Positions 1-5,686 of a stretch of 5,876 nt of DNA are shown here, one piece after another. The notes below the pieces were generated by a model. That model was not told the DNA's origin. It did not search any database and saw only the letters and a program-made list of their open reading frames with translations. Source of the stretch: an uncultured cyanobacterium (lineage in GTDB: Bacteria > Cyanobacteriota > Cyanobacteriia > Cyanobacteriales > Geitlerinemataceae). Each line of letters opens with the position of its first letter. The stretch's first letter is position 1. The stretch spans positions 1 through 5,876 of the forward strand of contig CAKZKB010000593.1 of NCBI GenBank assembly GCA_937121005.1, written 5' to 3'. A program made the position numbers and the translations under genes.

Positions 1-818
1 GGGGAGAATGCTACAATGGCGATCGCGGCACTTTTTAGATAGTTGGAGACAACTTTTGTGAAGCGACATCTCTCGATCGCGAAGACATAGATTCCTTGAC
101 CGATCGCCACCGGGAGAAATAGTAAATGAGAATACAATCCTAAAATCGTAGCGATGGTATAACCGATCCAATGCTGGCGGATGCGGGATTCTTTCTCATC
201 TGTTTTTTGCAATCGCAGCGATCGCAATAGCAGAAAACTCGACAGGAGAATTGTCACCGTCCACAAGCTGTAGGATCTCGCTTCTTGCGCGTAAAGAACG
301 TGAAGCGGAGAAACGGCGACGATCGCCATGGCGATCCAAGCGACTGTTTTCGATCCGAACAGTTCCAAACACAACCCATAGATACAGGGAAAAACCGCCA
401 ATCCAATTATCGCCGACAAGCTGCGAAGTACCGCTACTGAATTGCCAAATATTGGCATCCAAACTTGCATCCAAAACCGCGCTAGCAAGAAGTATAATGG
501 TGGATGTTCGGGAGTTTTAGATAAAGCGGCGATCGTATCGCTTAAAGAACTCCCCTCGCTAGGAAATTGATAGCGTTGTAAGTCTTCTAGATTGAGAATG
601 TCGCCGTTATAACTCTGTTCGACAACTTTAGCTTCAGTATAACCGGAAACCCGCAACGCTGTCAGCACCTCATCTCCCCAAAAAAATTTCAGATCCAGAT
701 TAGCAAAGCGAAAAAAGATTCCCAACCCAATGAGGATCGCGATCGCAAATTTCATGCTTCGCGACGGAAGCAGCGATCGCATTTTACACTCTGATGGCGT
801 TGGCGTTGTAGAAGGCAT
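1..818 (-). CDS. GT39-family (PMT/ArnT-like) membrane glycosyltransferase, 3' end cut by window edge
   Basis: The first 272 codons of a protein that runs off the low edge. It is probably an inner-membrane transferase taking a sugar from a polyprenyl-phosphate donor. What shows this: a hydrophobic segment at about residues 23-40; an Asp-Glu pair at 49-50 just after it (FFWGDE), the usual place of the catalytic acid in GT39; EHPPLYF at 104-110, typical of the PMT_2 branch; and SPLHVLYAQEARSYS at 170-184, also typical of that branch. Further membrane segments lie near 126-150, 157-175, 185-199 and 219-247. The ATG at 818 is preferred because it lies 8 bp after the upstream stop codon. In-frame ATGs at 782 and 755 are alternatives, and none has a clear Shine-Dalgarno. 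The short gap suggests one transcript with the 510-residue gene. I translated this frame by hand over its whole length and found no stop. Family call firm; substrate unknown. Confidence 0.88.
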   Translation of the reverse strand, partial: MPSTTPTPSECKMRSLLPSRSMKFAIAILIGLGIFFRFANLDLKFFWGDEVLTALRVSGYTEAKVVEQSYNGDILNLEDLQRYQFPSEGSSLSDTIAALSKTPEHPPLYFLLARFWMQVWMPIFGNSVAVLRSLSAIIGLAVFPCIYGLCLELFGSKTVAWIAMAIVAVSPLHVLYAQEARSYSLWTVTILLSSFLLLRSLRLQKTDEKESRIRQHWIGYTIATILGLYSHLLFLPVAIGQGIYVFAIERCRFTKVVSNYLKSAAIAIVAFS

Positions 819-826
819 ATTATTCG

Positions 827-2359
827 CTACGGATCGGTTTGAAAATCGTATAGGAAAACGAACGCTCCCGGACGATGGTAAGCGTCGAGGCGTTTTCCCA
901 TACTGTCAATATAGGATATCACAAGTTCTTCCTCTTCGGGAAATTTTTCTGTATGGGAAAATAGCAACCAAACGCGATCGCGATCGGCTAGTGCATCGAG
1001 ATCTTGTTGGTATCGCAGCCATTCTTCTGGCGAAACTTCTTTGCCATTTTCCAAATCGTCTACACCGATAATATACTCTTCGGGTTGATATCCAAAGCGA
1101 TCGGCATAGTATTGAAACTGATATTCTCCTCGTTGGAAGATATATAGAATGTCGCCAGGTTCTTGACGCGATCGCACGTATTCGAGAACGGGACGAATTT
1201 CTTCGCGCGTTTGCGGACGTACCAGCAAGCCAATAGTGTCGATCGCGGGAGGAAACAAAAGAACGCCTAGCAAAATCAATGCTGGAATTCCCGCCAATTT
1301 CGGTTTTGTTTTCCGCCAAACATACATCACCCCTTCGGCGATCGCGATAATTAAAAATGGAGTCAGAAACAGCAGCAGGCGATAGCGAAAAGGGTACTGC
1401 TGTAAGTAGGCGGCGACGATGGTAAAAAATAAAGGAGACAGAACGATAGCGAATGCTGTTTTATCCCGTCGAAATAGGGAAAAGCATCCGATCGCGAAGG
1501 TGACAAGTGCCACCCAGACTAAAGATTCGCTAAACCCTAGGGGATTTTTAAACAGTTTTAGGATCTTCTCGTACAGCCAGTTAATGTCCCAAATCTCCGA
1601 CGGAAACGCACTCCCCCAAGACTCCATCAGTTCGGGGTTGTTGGTTAGGGGAACGACAGAGATGAAATAGAATGCCACAAAACTCGCCAGCCAGATTCCA
1701 TAGACGATCGCCAGAGAAAAAAGCGGCGATTTCTTGCGGTTGGTAATGGCTTGGTATAGCGCGATCGACCCCATTGCAGCCAAGACGAATACCGCCGGGT
1801 GAGACATCCAAATTGCGATCGCGCCGACGATTCCAGATACAGCAATTTTCTGGGGAGACAAGAGACGATCGCGCCTAGGAAACAACACCCAAACCAACAA
1901 CAGTGCCACCATTACGTCTGAAGAATACTGCTTGACTTCCGCAGCGTAATACACCAGATATTCCAAGCAAGAAAATAAAGCTAAGGCGATCGCTGTGGCG
2001 TAGGGTTGCAGTAACCGCTTGCAGATGCTATAAAAGAGAAAGAAGGAAATGATGCTAGCGACAAAGGGAAACAAGCGCAGTGCGTACTCAGTGTTTCCCA
2101 ACACCTGTACCGCCAGCTTTTCCACCCACAAAAACCCGACAGGCGCACCTTGGTTGTAGTCGAGTGGCTGGAGGAGTTCCAAATACGATCGATCGACAAT
2201 ATTGAGTGCCAGTACGGATTCGTCGGCCCACAAAGAACGATTAAAGATATACTGAACGGTACGAACGAGGATACCAAAGGCGATCGTTCCCCAGCAAAGT
2301 GTCTGCGGTGTCACCGAAGAGAAGACTTTTTGATCGTAGAGTTGAGGCATTTTCAGCAT
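827..2359 (-). CDS. GT39-like membrane glycosyltransferase, 510 residues
   Basis: Probable polyprenyl-phosphate-sugar transferase of the cytoplasmic membrane. Membrane segments can be placed near residues 20-39, 94-114, 118-138, 147-160, 171-202, 213-237, 279-296, 301-319, 327-347 and 355-380. The first loop carries SLWADES with Asp46-Glu47, the expected catalytic pair. YYAAEVKQYSSD at 137-148 and the FRYRLLLFLTPF stretch at 324-335 match positions conserved in this family. The usual His-Pro-Pro of the loop is replaced by NQGAPVGF at 69-76. From about 381 the chain is a soluble C-terminal region (PGDILYIF 401-408, DRVWLLFSH 461-469) such as is often seen in cyanobacterial relatives. The ATG at 2359 directly follows an in-frame TGA, so only it or the ATG at 2350 can serve as start. 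A purine-rich AAGGGAGA lies about 11 nt upstream of it, a long spacing. The gene follows the toxin gene by 79 bp and is followed after 8 bp by another GT39 gene. Substrate and acceptor cannot be read from the sequence. Confidence 0.9.
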   Translation of the reverse strand: MLKMPQLYDQKVFSSVTPQTLCWGTIAFGILVRTVQYIFNRSLWADESVLALNIVDRSYLELLQPLDYNQGAPVGFLWVEKLAVQVLGNTEYALRLFPFVASIISFFLFYSICKRLLQPYATAIALALFSCLEYLVYYAAEVKQYSSDVMVALLLVWVLFPRRDRLLSPQKIAVSGIVGAIAIWMSHPAVFVLAAMGSIALYQAITNRKKSPLFSLAIVYGIWLASFVAFYFISVVPLTNNPELMESWGSAFPSEIWDINWLYEKILKLFKNPLGFSESLVWVALVTFAIGCFSLFRRDKTAFAIVLSPLFFTIVAAYLQQYPFRYRLLLFLTPFLIIAIAEGVMYVWRKTKPKLAGIPALILLGVLLFPPAIDTIGLLVRPQTREEIRPVLEYVRSRQEPGDILYIFQRGEYQFQYYADRFGYQPEEYIIGVDDLENGKEVSPEEWLRYQQDLDALADRDRVWLLFSHTEKFPEEEELVISYIDSMGKRLDAYHRPGAFVFLYDFQTDP

Positions 2360-2414
2360 TCAGGTCAAGATCTCCCTTCTGCGATCGTTGTTCGTGGAAA
2401 GGACAACTCATTTT

Positions 2415-2423
2415 ATTTTAGCA
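2415..2423 (-). promoter_or_regulatory. Possible extended -10 element for the two GT39 genes
   Basis: In the 79-bp gap between the toxin gene and the 510-residue GT39 gene the minus strand reads TGCTAAAAT. This fits an extended -10 box (TGn followed by a five-of-six match to TATAAT). No good -35 hexamer lies at the usual distance. If used, transcription would begin near 2408 and leave a leader of about 50 nt. It would let the GT39 pair be transcribed independently of the toxin-antitoxin genes. This rests on pattern only. Confidence 0.25.
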
Positions 2424-2438
2424 GCGATCGTCCTGTTG

Positions 2439-2861
2439 CTACAGGTTGGGAAAGTAGATATCGAGAAACCCTTGCGGTGTGAGGATCGAAATATCAGAGA
2501 ACGGATTCAACACCAACAAATCCCTATCTCCAGTCACCACAACTTCTGCCTGCGCGGCCACTGCTGCTGCTAAAACAATGGTATCATTGCGATCGCGCAG
2601 TTGGGGAACCTCGATCGAGATTGTCGGACACAATTCTACCTGTCGTTGCGTTTTGAGGACGATTTCCTCTACGCTAGATTGTAATTGTCGAATTTTATCT
2701 CGAAATTTTTCTTTCCTTAGAGTGCCCTCAATTTCGTTTAGCAATGCTTGAGACGCATAAATGGTAATCGATCGAGAACGATTCAGCATGACAATTTTAG
2801 CTGGAAGACCGGCCCACAACCAAGCTGACACCCAAACATTCGTATCTAAAATGACTTTCAT
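2439..2861 (-). CDS. PIN-domain toxin of a type II toxin-antitoxin pair
   Basis: A 140-residue PIN-domain protein, expected to be a metal-dependent ribonuclease that cuts RNA when not held by its antitoxin. It resembles the 'PIN family putative toxin component' group (COG1569/TIGR00305-like, from memory) more than short VapC proteins. Visible acidic residues fit the PIN active site: Asp6 in MKVILDTNVWVSA, Glu43 in LLNEIEGTL, Asp93 (with Asp90) in LRDRNDTIVLAAA, and Asp112 in VVTGDRDLL. All are present, so it looks intact, and its length is normal. The ATG at 2861 overlaps the antitoxin stop as ATGA. No Shine-Dalgarno is seen ahead of it (a GCGATCGC octamer sits there instead), so translation probably depends on coupling to the antitoxin. 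The RNA target is not known. Confidence 0.9.
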   Translation of the reverse strand: MKVILDTNVWVSAWLWAGLPAKIVMLNRSRSITIYASQALLNEIEGTLRKEKFRDKIRQLQSSVEEIVLKTQRQVELCPTISIEVPQLRDRNDTIVLAAAVAAQAEVVVTGDRDLLVLNPFSDISILTPQGFLDIYFPNL

Positions 2862-3115
2862 TGGCGATCGCGACGTTCTCGCCGAACTTCTTTAACGATA
2901 TCGGCAATTTCTTGGAGACTGGGTTGGTTTGGATCGGGGCCTAGGGATTCTACCCGCCGAAACCACTCCTCTAAATCGACGGATGAAACTTTTTTAAACA
3001 CGATCGCTTCTTCTGTCACTGAAACCGTGTATTCGTCACCGGGATGTAACGATTCGCGCAGTTGTGGCGGTAAAGGAAGTTGATTGTCTGGCGTAACGCG
3101 AACGGTAGTTTCCAT
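2858..3115 (-). CDS. AbrB/MazE-like antitoxin of the PIN toxin
   Basis: An 85-residue protein expected to bind the PIN toxin and its own promoter. Residues 4-43 (TVRVTPDNQLPLPPQLRESL, then HPGDEYTVSV and EEAIVFKKV) fit the swapped-hairpin AbrB/MazE/SpoVT DNA-binding fold, with the characteristic 'v...nqlplP..lR..l..Gd.y.v' pattern. The rest is charged and probably helical (EEWFRRV 49-55; LQEIADIVKEVRRERRDRQ 67-85); in this class such a tail usually wraps the toxin. It is the first gene of the pair and overlaps the toxin gene by 4 bp, the usual antitoxin-first order. The ATG at 3115 is chosen because the fold starts right after it; the upstream sequence has no strong ribosome site. The pair probably represses itself through the promoter region just upstream, as is usual for such operons. 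Confidence 0.88.
   Translation of the reverse strand: METTVRVTPDNQLPLPPQLRESLHPGDEYTVSVTEEAIVFKKVSSVDLEEWFRRVESLGPDPNQPSLQEIADIVKEVRRERRDRQ
2864..2871. repeat. HIP1 octamer GCGATCGC at the toxin start
   Basis: One of roughly twenty copies of GCGATCGC in the window, others being for example at 19-26, 772-779, 1986-1993 and 4706-4713. This one ends 2 nt before the toxin ATG, exactly where a ribosome-binding sequence would be, and codes for the end of the antitoxin (…RDRQ). HIP1 abundance is an established mark of many cyanobacterial genomes. Confidence 0.8.
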
Positions 3116-3144
3116 CAGTTTAAATTTCGATTGACAGCAATTCT

Positions 3145-3173
3145 ATGGTAAGGATTCAGATATGCTATGGCAA
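3145..3173 (-). promoter_or_regulatory. Candidate promoter of the toxin-antitoxin operon
   Basis: On the minus strand TTGCCA (3173-3168; one mismatch to TTGACA) and TACCAT (3150-3145; two mismatches to TATAAT) are separated by exactly 17 bp, about 30 bp ahead of the antitoxin start. It is a reasonable sigma-70-type match in the right place, between the repeat block and the antitoxin gene. It is not confirmed by anything beyond spacing and position. Confidence 0.35.
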
Positions 3174-3181
3174 ACGGCTGT

Positions 3182-3246
3182 AGAAACCCGGTTTTTTGCT
3201 TGTAGCCAGACACAATTTGGTTTCTACTTTCAAAAACCGGGTTTCT
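3182..3246. repeat. Inverted repeat with AGAAACCCGGTTTTT arms
   Basis: Arms at 3182-3196 and 3232-3246 are perfect 15-bp inverted copies around a 35-nt loop. The loop contains a further partial copy, GGTTTCTAC at 3219-3227, which is the exact complement of GTAGAAACC at 3180-3188, so two alternative hairpins can form. Arms of the AGAAACCCGG type are, from memory, widespread in intergenic DNA of filamentous cyanobacteria. It lies between the GT39 gene ending at 3327 and the toxin-antitoxin genes. It lacks a T-tract and has a large loop, so it is a poor intrinsic terminator. No open frame of note crosses it. Confidence 0.75.
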
Positions 3247-3262
3247 GTATACCACCTGAATG

Positions 3263-3298
3263 CTTACATTCTATGTTATACCATTATGAAAATGTAAG
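3263..3298. repeat. Short inverted repeat CTTACATT/AATGTAAG
   Basis: Perfect 8-bp arms at 3263-3270 and 3291-3298 surround a 20-nt AT-rich loop. The right arm overlaps the first bases of the neighbouring palindrome at 3294-3321. It may be part of a larger composite repeat or simply chance in AT-rich DNA. Confidence 0.35.
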
Positions 3299-3321
3299 GG
3301 CGATTCGCGAATCCCACCTAC
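3294..3321. repeat. REP-like palindrome (GTAGGGGC-type) just after the 683-residue GT39 gene
   Basis: A 28-bp imperfect palindrome centred on the perfect 12-bp core GATTCGCGAATC (3302-3313). Eleven of 14 possible base pairs are complementary, running from GTA at the left end to TAC at the right. It is a close variant of a GTAGGGGC...GCCCCTAC palindrome that I recall as very common in cyanobacterial intergenic DNA. It starts 5 bp past the stop codon of the GT39 gene, so its RNA hairpin could protect or end that transcript, but no T-run follows. Confidence 0.7.
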
Positions 3322-3326
3322 GAGGG

Positions 3327-5378
3327 TTAGGCAGGATCTTCGTCGTTAACCTGAATACTAGCGAAGCATCCCGGTTCGACAGTAAATTTTCCCAGAGAAA
3401 CGGGATTGCCTAAAGAACGATCGTCCTCTAGAATAGAGATAGCGAAGGTGTAAGCACCGGGGTTGCGCCTCGGAATGTCGAGAAAACGAACATCCCGAAC
3501 GATAGTTTCGGAGTCGAGACGATCGCCAAGCAACATCCCATTTAAAAGCGAGACATTTTCCTCGACACCCGATCCCAGATGCAAGCGAACTTGCCATGGC
3601 AAAGTTGGCGTTTGGGAAAATTGCCAGTCGAGAGTGACGCGCAGGCGATCGCCGCAAGTGCCCTCGGGCCTGTGCAGATCGTACCCCACTAAGCGCACGC
3701 CGCGATCGAAGTCGATGGGATTGGCAAGGGCGATCGCGTCTTGTTCTGCGGGTACGGGAACAGGCCCGGTATAGACCCAAGCGTACTCGATCCCTTGCAA
3801 GCGAACGACATAGATGGGATCGAGTGGGCGAAAATAGTCGATAATGTCGGTATTGGGTTGCTGGCGTTGCAGTTGGTTGGCGTAAAAAACAACGCGATTG
3901 GACTGAGTCCAGTGTCCTTCGTCCTCATCTGGCGCGGCTTTTAGGGGCCAAGTCGTCCCCCAAAAATACGCACTAAAAACTTCGTCGTCAATACTGGCGA
4001 CGTTGAGGCGATCGCTAGCAGGTTGCTGGTTCAGCCATTTGGCGGCTAAGTCGAGTCCTTCTCCTTGTCCGATTTTAAATATATTTTCGACCTGCGTGAA
4101 GCTGGCGAAGATGGGATTGTAGTAAGCAATAAAGTAGGGAGAAATTGCCACCGCGATCGCGGCTTGGATGGCAATGATGCTGTAAACCAGAGGAGGAAAT
4201 TTAAACCGCTCTGCCAGGTGCATCCATCCTACTGCTGCCAGGATACACAAGAACGGGACGATCGTCAAGAGGTAGCGATCGAATTTATTCTCGAAGTAAA
4301 AAAAGACGATCGCGATCGCCACCGACAGCGTTACCATCGCCAACAGTTGCGGTGCGATATCCAGTTTTCGCCGCCATCTTGGAACCAATAGCAGCATCGA
4401 TCCGGCGACAGTTCCCAGTTGGAGAATGGGGGAAAAGCGATACAGGAAAACAAGAGGATAGAAACGCCAATTCAGGCGATCGACGGTTTCGCCGAGGAAA
4501 AAGAAGTTACCGCGATGGGTTTCTTTCACCAGATCCACTTGCAAGCGTTCGACGGTTTCAATGGGGTTCGTCCACAGTTGCGGCCAGAGGATAAAAATTG
4601 TCAGGGCGATCGCCATTCCCCAGAGGGTAAAATCGAGTAGGGTTTGCCATCGTCTCGGTTCAAAGTTACGCTTCCAAAGTCCGAGTTCGATGCAAATGAG
4701 ACAGGCGATCGCACCGGAAATGGCAAATAAAGCGGTGATTTTGCCTGCGGTTGCCAATCCCATGCTAATACCAGAAGCAAGAAGTAACAGGCGCAATCGA
4801 GAACGATACGATTTCGACTTCCAATATAGCAAAAACAATAACAGCGACAGCGTAGAAAAGATAGACATCATGCCATCGGTGCTGATAAAACGCTGGTATG
4901 CTGTAAAAAAAGGTTCTAACAGTAGCAAGCCAATGGCAACTAAGGCGATCGATCGCTTAAAGAGTTGCTTGGTTGTCCAGTAAATTCCGACAATGCCAAC
5001 CGAAGTGACGATCGCCTGTAGCATTCTAGGTATAACATACCAGGTAATAAAATAATCCTCCTGTCGCAACGCCGTTTCTAGATCGGTAAATGGCGTTGCT
5101 AAGCCGAACCACTGCGGAAAATATTGCTGTAAGTAATAGTTTAACACCATCCCTATCCCAATCAGCCACATATTGGTAACGCCGGGATGGTGGCGTTCGT
5201 AGGTACTGTCAAATTTTCGGTCTAGAATTTCTCTAGCGAAAGCCGAACCCCGTCGCATCCAAGCGGTTTCGTCTTCGTTGAGGGGAACGGTTATCGCCAA
5301 AACCCGCAGCAGAATCGCTACAACCAAAATTGCAGCGATGATGTAAATTTCCCGATCCTTCGATGTTATTTTAAGCAT
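3327..5378 (-). CDS. GT39-family membrane glycosyltransferase with C-terminal soluble domain, 683 residues
   Basis: Probable polyprenyl-phosphate-sugar transferase of the cytoplasmic membrane. Numbering is from the ATG at 5378. The first membrane segment is about 10-30, followed by LNEDETAW with Asp36-Glu37 as the expected catalytic pair. Next come ERHHPGVTNMWL (61-72), FISTDG (164-169), and WPQLWTNP (265-272) before a loop ending FFFLGE. NKFDRYLLTIVPF (364-376) resembles the conserved Arg-Tyr segment near the end of the membrane part. Multiple hydrophobic segments fill about 10-420. Beyond that the chain is soluble; residues about 557-670 (VRLVGYDLH, LRVTLDWQF, GAYTFAISI) look like a beta-sandwich domain found at the end of many long bacterial GT39 proteins. 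The frame is open to a GTG at 5447, but those 23 extra codons cross an intergenic palindrome and are mostly charged or polar, so ATG 5378 is preferred. No strong Shine-Dalgarno is seen. It is a different subtype from the two GT39 genes downstream. Substrate unknown. Confidence 0.9.
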   Translation of the reverse strand: MLKITSKDREIYIIAAILVVAILLRVLAITVPLNEDETAWMRRGSAFAREILDRKFDSTYERHHPGVTNMWLIGIGMVLNYYLQQYFPQWFGLATPFTDLETALRQEDYFITWYVIPRMLQAIVTSVGIVGIYWTTKQLFKRSIALVAIGLLLLEPFFTAYQRFISTDGMMSIFSTLSLLLFLLYWKSKSYRSRLRLLLLASGISMGLATAGKITALFAISGAIACLICIELGLWKRNFEPRRWQTLLDFTLWGMAIALTIFILWPQLWTNPIETVERLQVDLVKETHRGNFFFLGETVDRLNWRFYPLVFLYRFSPILQLGTVAGSMLLLVPRWRRKLDIAPQLLAMVTLSVAIAIVFFYFENKFDRYLLTIVPFLCILAAVGWMHLAERFKFPPLVYSIIAIQAAIAVAISPYFIAYYNPIFASFTQVENIFKIGQGEGLDLAAKWLNQQPASDRLNVASIDDEVFSAYFWGTTWPLKAAPDEDEGHWTQSNRVVFYANQLQRQQPNTDIIDYFRPLDPIYVVRLQGIEYAWVYTGPVPVPAEQDAIALANPIDFDRGVRLVGYDLHRPEGTCGDRLRVTLDWQFSQTPTLPWQVRLHLGSGVEENVSLLNGMLLGDRLDSETIVRDVRFLDIPRRNPGAYTFAISILEDDRSLGNPVSLGKFTVEPGCFASIQVNDEDPA

Positions 5379-5407
5379 TCTTGCGTGTATAACTTTTTGC
5401 CAGACTT

Positions 5408-5435
5408 GTAGGGGTAAACGGCGTTTACCCTCTCC
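5408..5435. repeat. REP-like palindrome (GTAGGGG-type) in the leader of the 683-residue GT39 gene
   Basis: Perfect 9-bp arms GGGTAAACG (5412-5420) and CGTTTACCC (5422-5430) flank a single G. The left flank GTAGG continues the GTAGGGG pattern of the palindrome at 3294-3321; the right flank is degraded (TCTCC in place of CCTAC). It lies about 30 bp ahead of the preferred start codon. It could fold in the 5' leader of the message. Confidence 0.7.
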
Positions 5436-5509
5436 AAACTGTAGCACTTTGTGGCTTTCATTTTGCTAAACTTTTGTTACAATTAGAGTAGAAATGTGGA
5501 TTTGCGGTT

Positions 5510-5535
5510 GTTGGGTTTTCATGCTTCAACCCAAC
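5510..5535. repeat. Hairpin repeat GTTGGGTT/AACCCAAC
   Basis: Perfect 8-bp arms at 5510-5517 and 5528-5535 surround a 10-nt loop containing CATG. On the minus strand the unit reads GGTTGGGTT-GAAGCATGA-AAACCCAAC, which I recall as a frequent dispersed repeat in cyanobacterial genomes. It lies about 105 bp past the stop codon of the gene at the upper edge of the window. It has no adjoining T-run, so I do not call it a terminator. Confidence 0.65.
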
Positions 5536-5550
5536 CTACAGACCTTGCAA

Positions 5551-5579
5551 CCACAGATAAATAAGATAGACACAGATGG
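5551..5579. repeat. Degenerate CACAGAT minisatellite-like stretch
   Basis: Two exact CACAGAT words (5552-5558 and 5571-5577) flank AAGATAGA, giving GAT spaced at 9 and 10 bp. It resembles CACAGATG-type short tandem repeats that I have seen in other bacterial intergenic regions, but with only three degenerate units this is weak. Confidence 0.35.
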
Positions 5580-5594
5580 CTTTGCAGGTAACAG

Positions 5595-5686
5595 TGTTAC
5601 GATTTTGGAGGATGGATGAGGATAGAGGAGTCGGTCATCATGTTACGATTTTGAAAGATAGATTAGGATGGGGTTTTCGGTGAGAG
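5595..5686. repeat. 46-bp tandem duplication overlapping a gene's 3' end
   Basis: Copy A (5595-5640) and copy B (5641-5686) both begin TGTTACGATTTTG and, by my hand alignment, match at 33 of 46 positions. Agreement is strongest in the first 29 (24 match) and fades towards the end. A third start, CGTTACG, falls exactly 46 bp further on at 5687-5693 but the match does not continue. The stop codon and last codons of the upstream-edge gene lie inside copy B; copy A lies beyond the stop. GTAACA at 5588-5593 and the first six bases of copy A make a 13-bp palindrome. Confidence 0.7.

Noticed and set aside
730..1071. Plus-strand open frame of 113 codons
   Set aside because: It is antisense to the well supported GT39 genes; long antisense frames are common where HIP1 and GC-rich codons suppress stops.
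3162..3413. Plus-strand open frame of 83 codons across the repeat region
   Set aside because: It runs through the inverted repeats and then antisense through the 3' end of the GT39 gene, shows no family pattern, and has no ribosome site.
3358..3780. Minus-strand 140-codon frame inside the GT39 C-terminal region
   Set aside because: Arg/Ser-rich shadow in another frame of the large GT39 gene, without recognisable features.
5438..5446. Extended -10 box TGCTACAGT for the large GT39 gene
   Set aside because: Only four of six bases match TATAAT and no acceptable -35 hexamer lies upstream, so I do not list it as a promoter.
5510..5535. Intrinsic terminator for the gene ending at 5643
   Set aside because: The hairpin lacks a following T-run on the minus strand and is about 105 bp past the stop; it matches a dispersed repeat better.
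5549..5594. A further copy of the 46-bp tandem unit upstream of copy A
   Set aside because: Aligned at the same period, only about half of the first 30 positions match, and the TTACG start is absent.
5588..5600. GTAACAGTGTTAC as a possible NtcA binding site
   Set aside because: The NtcA pattern is GTA-N8-TAC; here the spacing is N7, and no promoter elements are placed correctly around it.
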